Counted from the stretch's first letter, positions 10,774 to 21,579 are shown. The stretch: DNA of 64,000 bases from Cliona cf. orientalis (GCA_963930775.1 OZ005689.1:27602044-27666043); one strand, 5' to 3'. Numbers and translations are program-made. Notes: generated from the sequence alone by a model not told the origin.

Positions 10774-12693
10774 ATGGATCGATTCATTAGTTTTATCGAA
10801 TCAAGTATATCAAGGTAGGTATACAGACGTAAGAAATTTGTACAAAAGGAATGTGATGTGAGTCTGTAAGTTGTCTCCTGTACATATTGCAATTACGTGT
10901 GCTTGACACCTGTTGAAATATTCGAATTTTTGGCGCGTTCTGAAACGAGATGGTTACCAATCCAGTGCTGTGTAGTTGCGACTATTTGAAGAGTGATGGG
11001 CTGTTGTTGGAAGACTGTGAAGGGTACAAAAAGCTGCGGGATGCATTATGGAGCCATTTCAAGTTCTGACCAGGCCAGCTTGAAGCTCTCTTGCCAGCTG
11101 TTCATGGAAGAATATGATGGCATGATGTAGGTGAAGCACCTCAGTGATGTTGGTGTGAGTTCAATCCATGTTTCTAGTTCAGATAATGTCTGATGTTAGA
11201 AAGGGGAAGTATCGATTTGGTATGTTCAAGTAATGCAGATGAAGTTTATAAATCTAATTGCTACGAATTTGGACAGTGTTTCTGTCTCCTGAGACAGTTC
11301 AATTGCCAAGATGGAAGGAAGTTGTCTCATTAAGGTATTTAAGAATAGACTTGCAGTTGTTGCTGTTGATGAGGCCCATTGCATATCAGAATGGTTAGTA
11401 TTAGAAGTATAAATCTGTGTAAATAATAATACTAAATTTAACTGTGTTAGGAGGAAGGATTTTAGGACCTCCTTTGACGAGATAGGTGGTTTGAGGGCAT
11501 TGACGGATGTGCCCTTCATGGCTTTGACAGCTTCAGCCCCTTCCGACATCCAAGATGTTATTGTTAATTCCCTCCATCTAAATGATCCAGTGTTCGTCAA
11601 TTGTGATTTGGATCGCCCAAATATCTATGTCCGTGAATGCAGTAAAGAGCCTAAATGCAAGCATTAACGCTGGTATGATGTAGAAGTTATTAAATTTTAT
11701 GTATACATAACTATAGCAAGATTTGGATGGTTTGATGAAATCTCTCAAATTGCCAGTGGTAGGCAGTGTACCCAAGACCCTAATTTTCACCCAGACCAAG
11801 GATATGGCATGGAAAGTGTTCCACTTGTTGCGTCTTGCAGCAGTAAACAAAAGCTATGTAGGAATGTACCATGCCAGTCAAACACAACAGACCAAGCTGG
11901 CAACCCAAGAGGCTTTCAGTAGTGTTCCATCTGACTTGCGATGCCTCGTGGCTACGATCGCATTTGGGATGGTTTGTGCTCAAACTTTAAGTTGTACATG
12001 TATAATAATTATTTGCTTTCAAGGGATGGATATTCCTGATGTAGAGATTGTAGTTGTGTATGTATGGGCTTCCTAAGACAGCATCTCAACTATATCAGGT
12101 TGTAATGTAAATGTACTGCTGTGATTGGGTAGTACTTATTCTATGCAGTTATTTGGACGGGCTGGACGTTATGGCTGTCTTGCTAGGGGTCATTTGTTTT
12201 ATTCCGAGAAGAAAGAGAAGGCAAAACCTACTGTAGTTGGAGATGATGTGCTTTCAGATTTTGTTACGGGTGCGAAGAATTGTAGAAGTGCACTAATATG
12301 TGGAATGGGTGCAAATGATGTAGGTAGGCCATCTGAAAGATGCTGTGACAAGTGTACACCACATGCAATTGCACCTAATGATAGACTTAATATTTTAGTG
12401 ATAGGGAAACAGTCCAGAGGTAAAAAACGAGCTGCTGTTAGACGAGTCGATGAAGAATTATTGATGACGTTGAAGAACGAATTGCACATGGAGAGGGATC
12501 GTTACATCCAAGAAAACCCTTTGTCTGTCCTGATGTAACAATTGAGGAACTCTGCTCTCAAGCTACGTACATACAAACACCGTTAGACATGTCCCTGTTT
12601 GGTATCAAAACAGAACTAAGAGACAGATTTTTTAATATCATTTCATCTGTTTTATCCGAACCTGCTCTTAGTAAACGTCGATGTCGTATTTAA
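10774..12693 (+). pseudogene. RecQ-like SF2 DNA helicase, copy B (decayed)
   Basis: The likely first exon starts at 10774 (MDRFISFIESSIS) with a gtaggt donor. Downstream blocks: PGQLEALLPAVHG near 11080, after which Walker A is lost; VVAVDEAHCISEW (11350-11394); RKDFRTSFDEIGGL...VPFMALTASAPS... DLDRPNIYV (11452-11650); DGLMKSLKLPVVG...TLIFTQTKDMAWKVFHLL... LRCLVATIAFGM (11723-11973); GMDIPDVEIVVVY (12024-12060); LFGRAGRYGCLARGHLFY and a zinc-binding region with CCDKC (12145-12538). A frameshift near 12510 moves the C-terminus into another frame (FVCPDVTIEELCSQ ... stop at 12691-12693). Two stops lie around the lost Walker A segment. It matches copy A block for block, including the same C-terminal zinc region and no HRDC. 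It starts 392 bp inside the left terminus and converges on the DUF6589 gene. Confidence 0.8.
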
Positions 12694-12782
12694 TGTGCTT
12701 GTAATGTTCTTTTTTTATAAATAACTGAGATATGTACAGGAGACAGCTGATGTGTATGTGGATATTGAAGACCAAGAGTTTG

Positions 12783-14010
12783 TTAACTTACATCTGATAG
12801 TTCATAATCTAAGTCTACACTCATTGTATCATGTATTTCCTGCAGAGATTCCGTGTCTTCTTCGAGTGGATTTTTCGCAAGTGTCTCCTGCACCCACTTC
12901 GTGTTACAGAGCTTCTTTAGTCCCTTTTCTGTGGGATCTTCAAATGTGGGGCTGTTGCAGTGGCGGATCCAGGGGGGGTAAGGGGGGTGCAAGTGTACCC
13001 CCCTTTGGGCTGCATCTAGATGATAAACTAAATGGAACCCCCCTTTCTGGCTATAGATCTAAGAAAACTGCTGCTATGGCTCACCTTAGAATACTTTAGA
13101 AGAAAATTCGTTCGAAAACAGATCGATTGGACTGGTAGGGCTGGTAGTTTGCCTCAAAAACGATTGAAATGGGCGTGGTTTTGCCCGAAAGTGGGCGTGA
13201 CTTCTAAATTTTTGCGTGCGCTTCGCGCGCAAGACTGTACCACTACCCCCCTTCTAGAAATCCTGGATCCGCCACTGTGTTGCATTCAGATACATGGGAA
13301 GAAACTGACTTCTCAAGGAGTACTTTCATCATCTTGCTGATGTCTTTGTTAGCGTCTCTGATGGTATGAGCAGTTGACTGATGACAGCCAAGCTCCTGGT
13401 CTACCTTCTTTGCAGCTGACATGAGAAATAGAGCACACAGTGACAACTCTTCAATGTGAGTTTCTGTAAGATTGCCTCCACTTGCACGCATAGCTTGTTT
13501 TAATACCTTACATGTACGTGCATGTAGGAGTGTATGCATAATATAAGAAGTATTATGAACAAGGCTTATTAGGATGTTACATATTATGACATAAAACATA
13601 CAGGATATAGTGCTCTGTCATCTGGTCAATTGGTTTGCCTCTACCAGCTTTACCCTCAGTGTTAACGGTGCGATTTTGCATGGCTGTGTATGCCAGGTGC
13701 TTGGGAAGATCAGCACAAAGATGGGTGAGGAGATGTACACATTCTGTTGCATAACTTTTGCATCCTGTTACAATGAACCGTGGTAGCCACAGTTTCCAGT
13801 GTGCAACTATGTGAGGTCCATTCTCATGCCTAATGGCATTTCTCAAATCCACATACAGGTAACCAATGTGTAGAAAGGTGCGATGAAATCCAAACACTGG
13901 ATCGTCGGTTATAGAAGGCATGAGAGCGTCCGCAAGTAACTTGGCAGCAGTATCATACAGCCATTGCTGAGAATGATCATGGGGGATGCTGTCGGATGTT
14001 GTGCTAACTT
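12783..14010 (-). pseudogene. DUF6589-family gene (probable transposase), split by a MITE
   Basis: Exon 14010-13599 encodes WLYDTAAKLLADALMPS, then VFGFHRTFLHIGYLYVDLRNAIRHENG, a WLPRFIVTGCKSYATECVHL block and NRTVNTEGKAGRGKPIDQMTEHYI, typical of the DUF6589 domain found in many fungal and invertebrate repeat proteins. After a ~85-bp intron (donor gtatgt, acceptor tgtaag) the next exon reads VLKQAMRASGGNLTETHIEE LSL... ending SECN. There the 319-bp MITE (12958-13276) interrupts it. Removing the MITE and one 5-bp duplication restores the frame into SPTFEDPTEKGLKKLCNTKW and on to a stop at 12785-12783. DUF6589 has no assigned activity that I know of; I infer a transposase role from context. The N-terminal part is missing or lies in the fragment at 14740-14906. 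Confidence 0.72.
12958..13276. mobile_element. hAT-type MITE inside the DUF6589 exon
   Basis: Ends CAGTGGCGGATCCAG and, inverted, CTGGATCCGCCACTG, flanked on both sides by TGTTG, a 5-bp target duplication. The complete hAT element at 40637-43939 has nearly the same ends (CAGGGGCGGATCCAG) and also a 5-bp duplication, so this is probably a non-autonomous relative of that family. The inside is non-coding, with G- and C-rich stretches. Confidence 0.82.
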
Positions 14011-14074
14011 GCAATAAGGTACAAATTCTGGCCTGAAGATGTGCCTTAATAATAATATAGTACAGTATATTATT

Positions 14075-14502
14075 ACAAGTATAAAAAACAATTGAATAAA
14101 ATTGAAGGGTGAAGTAGGGATGACAGTGCTAAAAAGTACACAAACAAGATTTGTAGGGATAACGTATCACATCCACTATACATCCCTACGCTTGCTTTTC
14201 TCGTTTATCATGATCAAAGAATACCCACATTGATAGCAATGACCTTTGAAGTTGGCACCTATATAGATGTGCATCAACCTGATAGTGCTAGAATACCCTT
14301 TGAAGTACTCTTGACTTCACGCTTGTTCGAGAATTTCATGTTGTCCCCTATATAGCCTTTGAAGTATTCTTGACTTCATGCTTGTTCGAGAATTTCATGT
14401 TGTCCCCTATATAGCCTAGCTCATCCCCACATCACTCGGGGAGCCTACACGTGTCATCCCTACTTCACCCTTCAATTTTATTCAATTGTTTTTTATACTT
14501 GT
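14075..14502. mobile_element. MITE with ~50-bp inverted ends and a 59-bp internal tandem duplication
   Basis: The left end ACAAGTATAAAAAACAATTG continues to about 14125 and is repeated inverted at about 14453-14502 almost without mismatch. Inside, a 59-bp unit (14297-14355) starting CCTTTGAAGTACTCTTGACT is repeated directly at 14356-14414 with about two C/T differences. No coding sequence. It lies upstream of the DUF6589 exon. Confidence 0.8.
14297..14414. repeat. 59-bp tandem duplication (two copies)
   Basis: Two adjacent 59-bp copies containing CTTGTTCGAGAATTTCATG and TTGTCCCCTATATAG. They differ at about two positions, so the duplication is recent compared with most decay in the window. 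Confidence 0.85.
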
Positions 14503-14720
14503 CCTTTTTTATCAATGCTATTGCATACTGTCCAGTTCTTGTATGATATGAAGAGGGGCATGTACATTATTATGGTACCATACATACACCTGATAGCGAG
14601 TATCCATACCATGACATGCAGCACTTATTATTATGACATTACCAACAATAGCATTATCATCAATTATTATGATTCAAGTATCACAGAGGTGATCAATCAA
14701 CATGTACACAATAATATCAA

Positions 14721-15088
14721 GATCAAGAGTGAATGATGGGAAAGAGTGTCGAATGCGCCATATACCTCGTGCAATGTTTCGGCAAGTAACTTGACTGCAC
14801 ACATGGCACTATACCCTTGATTTTTCATAAGACTATGAAGAATGGAGGCATTTTTCTTGAGTAGATTGATCATGAATGCACGTTTTATATAGTGATCTGC
14901 TAACATTTTCAGTCGAAATGGTGCTCACATTAGCTTGCACTCGAGGCCACGCCCACAACGTGCTATTTGAATCAAGCATTCTCATTGGTCAATTTTTGAA
15001 TTCCTGGCGTGTGACTTTCCGTACACATCTTACACGGAGCATATAGCGCATTCGATACTCTCTTCCCCTCACTATTTACTCTTGACAA
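14721..15088. mobile_element. Inverted-repeat element with a coding-like scrap
   Basis: The left arm (TCAAGAGTGAAT, GGGAAAGAGTGTCGAATGCG, CCATATA) is matched inverted at about 15033-15088 (ATATAGCGCATTCGATACTC, TTCCC, TACTCTTGA). Between them on the minus strand 14906-14740 reads LLKKNASILHSLMKNQGYSA followed by VKLLAETLHEVYG. That phrase resembles KLLADALM of the adjacent DUF6589 exon, so this may be a partial duplicate of the host element's gene rather than an independent MITE. Confidence 0.5.
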
Positions 15089-15322
15089 TGTATTACATGT
15101 ATGTACCGGTATAATGATGTTAGTAGCAAGTTAGCTACGTAATTGCACACACAACATCAAAATGATCAGGTGGGTGTTGAATGAACATAGACATTCTATT
15201 ATATTGGAACTAAGTGTCCGATCAACATTGTGGGGTCCATACCGATCCCAAGTGCGATATTCTGGATCGTATACATACATACACATACACACAAGTGTTT
15301 AACATAATATTATGGGCTAAAG
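15089..15322. other. Spacer; expected Helitron 3' terminus lies here
   Basis: Non-coding. On the minus strand this is downstream of the Helitron OTU exon, so the Helitron 3' hairpin and CTRR-like end should be here or slightly left. I could not identify it with confidence. Confidence 0.3.
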
Positions 15323-15829
15323 TCAAAATTTCACATCCGAACCCCACGTTCCATTTCTGTCCATGTAAGTGCCTTCAATATATGCAGTGGCACTGAGACC
15401 CCGGTCACTGAAATGGGGCAACATCCAACGCTCAATAAGGCGTAAGTGGTCGAGAATTGCCCGACGCACTTGCGTGTGCTGTCGTTCAGTTCCAGTTATG
15501 AGATATGAAAAGGAACGGAACAAACAGTTGCCATCTCCTCTAATGGGTTTGCACCTACGTGGATGAGTGAGAGGGACATTGGGACCGCCTTCACCTAGGT
15601 CACACTTTGTCACAAAATTAACCCCAACAAGGCGGCATGCAGCACGCTGCCAGGCTTTGTCTATGGGATGGAATCTGAATGGACAGGTTCCACTTCCTCC
15701 CTGTACATTTACAAGTATAATGTCATGGTGACTAGCACGTGGCACCTTGTTGGGTCTATCACAATCACTGCTCAGTGGCAGGGACCTTTTCCTCGTCTTG
15801 GTAGACGAAGTTTGTACTTGTTTAGGCAA
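15323..15829 (-). CDS. Helitron OTU-like cysteine protease domain
   Basis: A 168-residue open frame starts MPKQVQTSSTKTRKRSLPL. The core IRGDGNCLFRSFSYLITG carries the Asp-Gly-Asn-Cys catalytic signature of OTU proteases, followed by QVRRAILDHL; the catalytic His is expected in the last third, where I see no certain match. OTU domains of cellular proteins remove ubiquitin; their role in Helitrons is unknown. It sits just 3' of the helicase frame and was probably once joined to it or translated as a separate exon. Confidence 0.75.
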   Translation of the reverse strand: MPKQVQTSSTKTRKRSLPLSSDCDRPNKVPRASHHDIILVNVQGGSGTCPFRFHPIDKAWQRAACRLVGVNFVTKCDLGEGGPNVPLTHPRRCKPIRGDGNCLFRSFSYLITGTERQHTQVRRAILDHLRLIERWMLPHFSDRGLSATAYIEGTYMDRNGTWGSDVKF

Positions 15830-15837
15830 TGGCTTAT

Positions 15838-17586
15838 TTAGCGTTTTTTTTTCGCTTTGGCTACCGCAAGCTTCACCCTTTTGGCAGGATTAACCTCATT
15901 ATTACCAGTGAGCTTACGTTTCACACCCGAACTGCTGGGTTGTACCTTGGACGGCATTTGATACAAAGGGATATCTTTCCTGTATGCTTCTCTCAACCTA
16001 TTAGCCTCTTGGAGGCAGCTAGTACTTACTATGATGGACTTTGGATCAAATGCCGACAGATGCAACCCTCACCCTCGAAAATGCCACATATGCCATGCCT
16101 GTACTAAAGACTTTGTCGGACAGATCGACAATAGCATAGTCTAAGGACAGGCCTTGACATTTGTGTATGGTCACCACATATGCCAGAATAAGCGGAAACT
16201 GCTCTCTGTACACTAAAGTTTTTCATGACCATAAATTTAGTCTGCACTTTGTCTACATCGTAAGGCTCGCTCACATGATCGAACTGGACGGTTACACGTT
16301 CACTTGAGATGGAAAGTACCGTGCCGAGGGCACCGTTTACCAGTCCAGTTTTGGTATCAATGTTACGACGTAGCATGACTCGTGCACCGACAGCTAGCAA
16401 TAGCTTAGCTTCCAAACCAGCTGTCCTGCTACAGTCGTTGAGCTTTTCCAGCTGCTCAATGGCCTTTTTGTTCCATTTTTTCGTCGACGAAGTTTGGTCG
16501 ACTTCGTCTGTACACACTATTTCATGTACCTCACTGCTCAAGTGATGGAGCATTTCACTGTTGAACTGTTTGCACATTTCTCTCGTTGGGAACGGACACA
16601 CCGGTGCCTGACCCAACTGCTGCAGCTCATTGAATTTTTCAGCCTCAGCTACCTGAATGGCTCTTTGCTGAGGTGTTGAAATAGTTTCATCGGTTGGACA
16701 ACCGCGCCTCACACAGTCCAGCATTGTGGCGAATTCTGCGTCACTCTTCTGACGCTCGTTAATGGTGAGCTCGTCGTAAGCAACCAAGTCTCGCCAAATG
16801 TTAACCGACGCAGTGCACCCCAGTTTGTGCAGAAGTGCTTTTTGTGTGATGTTTTTGAAATACAGGATTCCCATTTACTGGTTGTAGTTGAAGTAGATCT
16901 CCAACAAACATCATATTCCTACAACCAAACCGCTCATCGCCACCGAACAGCTCTTCCAGTCTCAAATGCATGTACGTCAATGTGAGACTGGATACCATGG
17001 ATATTTCATCCACAACTATCAATTTCACACTACGCAGTTTGGTCTTCATGGCCTTCTGCGAGACTTTAGATAGCGACCAGCATTCAGCCGACTTACCCTC
17101 ATGCTCTATGGGTAGCTGAAAGAGCCTGTGAATGGTCAGACCTCCAATGTTGAAAGCAGCTAAACCGGTGGGTACAGCGACAGCCACCGTAACTTCTTTT
17201 GACGGCCAAATCTTTCCTACCAAGAGCTTAATGGCTTCAATTAGGAAAGATTTACCCGTTCCACCTACACCACTGACAAACATTCGAAGTGGCTTGAAGT
17301 CACACTGACACTCACCGGTTTCGTGCTGCTTTTGGTGTTGATTGTGACTATCCACGGTGTCAAATATACGCTTCTGGTCGGCCATGGCTATCGTATCCTC
17401 AAAGCTCAACTGGTCGGATGTGTAGTGTTTTACAAGCATATCTGCCATGTCATGCATGGCAGTTTTTGCTTCACCCATTAACTGAGGGTCGTCGTCCTCC
17501 TTGTTGACCCTCTTTTCCTCACCATCAGCCTTTCTGACCTCGTTGATCTCTGTCATCTTTGACTGTGCATCCAAGATCTTTTGCAA
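15838..17586 (-). pseudogene. Helitron PIF1-like helicase region
   Basis: Walker A reads VSGVGGTGKSFLIEAI (near 17270), then AVAVPTGLAAFNIGGLTIHR, Walker B LIVVDEISMVSS, FVGDLLQLQPV, and after a frameshift near 16860 FNSEMLHHLSSEV, LLLAVGARVMLRRN and LVNGALGTV. The C-terminal motifs lie in other frames: [20 protein letters not shown] and YVAFSRVR near 16200-16050, then [20 protein letters not shown] to 15838. At least three frameshifts. In Helitrons this helicase unwinds donor DNA during rolling-circle transposition. Confidence 0.85.
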
Positions 17587-17805
17587 CTTGTCATGGTAGG
17601 CAGAGCTTCCTCGTTCATCAGCCTGTGAAAGGCCTCCTCTGCCGTTTCATTCTCGAGAATCAGATTATCATCTCTGAATGCAACAAAGAGAAGTATGAGA
17701 GAGTAGAAGTAGTCCTCTCGTTGATTCTCCTTTTAAGGATCAAACAACTTGTGGTTTGGAAGACATGGCGTTTTGAGCTTGGTATACTGCCTTTTTCCGT
17801 TATCG
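17587..17805 (-). pseudogene. Helitron Rep-to-helicase linker, out of frame
   Basis: In shifted minus-strand frames this stretch still reads like the Helitron linker: YDLVAK, RHVFQTTSCLILK, then DYFYSLILLFVAFRDDNLIL and ENETAEEAFHRLMNEEAL. It joins the Rep domain on its right to the helicase on its left, so the two were once one protein. Confidence 0.65.
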
Positions 17806-18916
17806 TCAGTACTTTGGCCACCAAGTCGTAGGGACAGATGTCTTCAGACTCTCCGGTCTTTTGGGATAGTGTGTGTCCAACAGACTGTCTTCGTATATAT
17901 CCTTGTTGTTTGGATCATGCTGGGCCAGCTGTTCCAACTGTCTGTGGTCTTTCAGCCGACGGCTCCTTTTCTGTGGCATGGACACGTCTATCCACTTGAC
18001 AGTAGCGGATTTTTCAGTGAGGTGATCACCAAGCAACAAATCGCTGGCCTCGTACAGGCTGCACTCTCTAGAGCGCAAACTCCGTACACCAAAGCTCCAG
18101 AGCCGGCTGTATATGCTCTTGTTGTCACTCACCTCCTGCCAAATCTCTTGCATGCTACTTTTCTCAGCCTTAGTGACATAACCACTAACATAGTGAGCTA
18201 GAGCTAGCGATGACTCTGCTACAAACTGAATGTCAATGTTGGCCTTCCATAGCAATAGCAAGAGTGAGTTATAGTCATTGACTCTAGTCTCTGACTCCGC
18301 ACATGCCAATTGGTATATTTTGCTACGTGATTTGAGACTGTTGGTAACAGGATTCAATTTGGCGCTCTCGCAAGGTATCCGTGGAAAACCGAATTTACAT
18401 CTGGTAATAAACACATTACCACACTTTCTTTTGCGCTTGCAATAGCCACTACACTTGTGCATCTGATATCTGGTGACTAGGTTGTACAATTCAGGATCGG
18501 ATTCCTTATTAGGAATGTGACAGGTTATCCTCTCCTGAATCCACCCTAGCACCTCGTCGGGGTCATCCCGACCTATCGCTGGTGCATCTTTGATCCACAG
18601 AAGGACATGATAGTGCGGGGCACCACGCGCTTGGTATTCCTTTTTCCAGTAAAAGTGGTCTACTGTACCAAGCACCTCTCCTTTCTTCACTACCCTTTGA
18701 AAGGAAGAGTGGAATTTTTGACTTAACTTTCGTGACACCGATATTGGGTCCTCTGTGCAAAGCTTCCCTACGTTATAGCTAGGGGGAACATTGTTTACCT
18801 TTCTGAGGTAGTTTTCAATGTCAGGGGACTCATACTCAGCACAGCTAAATGTGAGAAACAGTGTGGGTGAACCCCACTCGCGTATCGTACACCTTAGTTC
18901 ACTCTTTCTCACAAAC
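17806..18916 (-). pseudogene. Helitron Rep (HUH/Y2) domain, main part
   Basis: FVRKSELRCTIREWGSPTLF continues the N-terminal segment that lies across the Merlin insertion (20793-20560). The metal-binding HUH motif is visible as YQARGAPHYHVLLWI. The cysteine-rich MHKCSGYCKRKRKCG block follows, and the two-tyrosine motif is ALAHYVSGYVTKAEK. These are the nicking and joining residues of Helitron Rep. The frame is open for about 360 residues, so the Rep core is well preserved. Confidence 0.9.
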
Positions 18917-18924
18917 CAGTACTG
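18917..18924. repeat. 8-bp Merlin target duplication, left copy
   Basis: CAGTACTG, repeated exactly at 20552-20559 on the other side of the Merlin. In the Helitron frame it encodes the Gln-Tyr-Trp of the Rep protein, which is therefore seen twice. Confidence 0.95.
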
Positions 18925-20551
18925 GGATCAACTATAGTAGACGGACCAGACCTTCTAGAAACTCGAAAATGCTGAAATATGCTGTACTCAACTTCAGGAA
19001 TCCGCTCATCATGTGGGCGTGTCAGACCAGCCGATCACGATGTAGGCGTGTCCAAAACATGACGTGATTCATGGTCACATGTACGTATTATGTGGATAAA
19101 AATATGAAATCGCTTGCTACAATGAAAGATCTATTAAAAAAGATTAAATGAAAGGTGATTGTCATAAATGGAGTGGAAAGAAAGGCCAGGATCCGGCAGC
19201 CAATCAAACAGGATACCTGAGTGCAATATCTCGGCACAAGCTGTGCAAAGCTGCTGAAGCTGTCCTACCATGACGCTCACGCCACATGAACTCATCAAGA
19301 TAGGAGCTCATCATCTGGTCATGGCAACCTCTCATTCTCTTGATCTTAATTTTAACTCTGTTCCAATATGACTCTATGTTTTGAGTGTGGACCCCAGTTG
19401 TAGAGTTGACGAACTCAATACTGTGGTTTACCGTTTGATGTTGAGCCACAGGAGGGAGGTGTTGCACATTATTGTATGCCGCCCACATATCACTCCATAC
19501 TACTATTCCTGGACGAACATGTCGCTGGATTATGGGGAGGAGAGTGGCAGCATCACGGGAGGCAACTAGCTCCATTACTCCAAGTGCTGGACTCATGCTC
19601 GTGTCTACCATACCAAACACCAATGTCTGCTGACGTGAAGGACGACCTCGGTGATTCTAAAATTAATTATTACAATAAGGTATAATTATTTATCAGTATT
19701 TATCAGTATTGTTTAATTGTATGTCTGTTTTCTGATTTTTTTTGTGTTTGTACCTTTGGTATGTGGCTGAATAGTGATTCATCGATTTGAACCACTACAC
19801 CAGGACCTCCAAGCAACATCGGGGAATCGTGTGTGACCAGTCTCCAACTACAGATATCACGGAAGTACTGGTAGACCTGGATGGCAGTGGTTTCGGTAAC
19901 CTTGGCTTCCTCTGCGGCATCAGTCACCGGATACTCCCTAATCCACCAGTGTAACAAGACAAGCCACTTCTGGAGGGATAACTTTGACTTTTCAAAGAAA
20001 CTCCCATGGCGCAGACTCTGTGTCTTTCTGCAAGTGGTCACTGGACACCGCCACCTACAATTAACCATTGCCTGTCTATATGACTACTACACTGCCTAGG
20101 GTATAATCATTTACCTCCGTTTATCCTGGATATCGTTTCGTGTTTGTATGACCATTGCAGTACCACAAACAGAGCAATTGGGCTGAAGAGATAGCAAGTT
20201 CTGCTGAAACCAGGCAATCTGCTTGTCAAGAGTCACCAAAAATAACCTGCCCAAGATCCAAGATGCTCATCTTTCCGCCAGAAGTGCACAGTAGCCCGCT
20301 CAACTTCCCCGCGCTTGCTACCGATTGGCCATTGAGCTATCATAGGTGCATTCCCAAGAATTTACTTAACTTTCAAAGTACGCATGTGCGTGCATAATGA
20401 TATTATTACGCATGCGCGTAATATAATTATATTCAATACTGAACGGATCGCGGACACGCCTACACGATGAGCGGATTCCTGAAGTTGAGTACAGCATATT
20501 TCAGCATTTTCGAGTTTCTAGAAGGTCTGGTCCGTCTACTATAGTTGATCC
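18925..20551. mobile_element. Merlin DNA transposon, complete, inside the Helitron Rep gene
   Basis: 1627 bp with terminal inverted repeats of about 87 bp beginning GGATCAACTATAGTAGACGG and an exact 8-bp target duplication. TIR arms 18925-19011 and 20465-20551 are nearly identical. Merlin elements are related to bacterial IS1016/IS1595 and make 8-9-bp duplications, which fits. The element carries a minus-strand transposase gene. Removing it with one CAGTACTG rejoins the Helitron Rep frame exactly. Confidence 0.95.
19204..20265 (-). CDS. Merlin transposase (IS1595/ISXO2-like DDE), three exons
   Basis: Exon 1 (about 20265-20115) holds LDKQIAWFQQNLLSLQPNCS VCG, part of the N-terminal zinc finger. 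Exon 2 (20054-19754) has WRCPVTTCRKTQSLRHGSFF, WLVLLHWWIREYPVTDAAEE and the first catalytic Asp in VVQIDESLF. Exon 3 (19656-19204) has NHRGRPSRQQTLVFGMVDTS, the second Asp in VVWSDMWAAY, and Glu in TQNIESYWNRVK. Introns are about 60 and 97 bp with gtaaat/ttgtag and gtacaa/ttttag borders. Exons 2 and 3 are fully open. I could not find a convincing ATG for exon 1; an in-frame stop lies upstream of LFLVTLDKQ, so the start may be lost or in an unseen exon. Confidence 0.88.
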
Positions 20552-20559
20552 CAGTACTG

Positions 20560-20793
20560 TTTTGTGCCGCGTACAGACTGAAGCATTGTGCACAGATTTG
20601 CTTCGAGTTGCTCGTTGTTGACCTGTATGTTGCTCAAGAGTGTACCAACAGTCATAGGCTGGCTTCTTCTAGACTGTTTCAACATAATATTGTACACACC
20701 GGCAGAAAGCTCTCGCATTTCTTTTTGCCACAGTAAATAAAACACATACTGTGGGTCTTTTCTATAGCGGGAATCTTTATTGAGCAACCTCAA
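20560..20793 (-). pseudogene. Helitron N-terminal Rep segment cut by Merlin
   Basis: MRLLNKDSRYRKDPQYVFYL, WQKEMRELSAGVYNIML, then LLSNIQVNNEQLEANLCTML and QSVRGTKQYW, which is the conserved stretch just before the HUH domain in Helitron proteins. It breaks off at the Merlin duplication, and the same protein resumes at 18916. Confidence 0.85.
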
Positions 20794-20913
20794 TTTGTGA
20801 GATTTTCAGATCACGTGGATGGTATTTACCAAATTTTCCAGTGGGATACAACTTGGGAAAGCACATTAAATCAAGGTGCTGCTGTCGATTGTCAATGGGA
20901 TCTTCTCTGACAC

Positions 20914-21579
20914 TCAACAGTTTGTACTGTTCAATGTCAGATTCAGTCGACATTTCTGTTCGTGAAAGCCTGATATATCATGCTCATCCGCTTTGTCTAG
21001 CATAGTACTAGAGGCATTTTCAGCAATCTCTATGACTTTTTTTGAAACATCGTCAACAGAATCATCTTTCACTTCACTATACAGCCAGTTGATCTCCCTA
21101 AGCTTCTGTACGGCTGTCTTAACGTTGTCTACATTGACCAGGCTACGCCACACAACTCTAGAGGTGGTTGGTTTTCCATTGACTATGATGTACAACTCTA
21201 GGTCAGGCAAAGAAGATGCCCCATTGCTGTGGCTCTCAACTTGATCCAGATTTTCAAGTGTCTTATTCAATGGCAATGGAGGAAAAAACATTGTTCCCTT
21301 GCACGCTTTGAGTGAATTGTAGACCGGTACCTTAGCAGTGTATGTACCAAGTCTGATCATAGTCTGGTAGCATTTAGCACGCTGAATTAGCTGGCTACTC
21401 AAAGCATCTAGCTTCGATAGTTCAGGTGGAATGGGGACTGTTTCTAGCCCATTGAGGACGCAACGTGGAGGCAATGTATTTATCCTGATGCTAGACTTGC
21501 AATAGTTGCACATGTACAGAGTCTGGTCATCAGCAGCAGGGTTTAGCTCTAGTATGTACTGCTTCAGTGTAGGCCACAT
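20914..21579 (-). pseudogene. Helitron DUF6570 region
   Basis: MCNYCKSSIRINTLPPRCVL, NGLETVPIPPELSKLDALSS, QLIQRAKCYQTMIRLGTYT and KACKGTMFFPPLPL form the DUF6570 domain commonly found at the N-terminus of Helitron helicase-like proteins. The later part (SLPDLELYIIVNGKPT, VVWRSLVNVDNV) is also typical of the region before the Rep domain. A frame change divides it from 20793. Confidence 0.75.

Noticed and set aside
14297-14414. Possible CRISPR-like direct repeats
   Set aside because: Only two adjacent 59-bp units with no spacer, inside a eukaryotic MITE.
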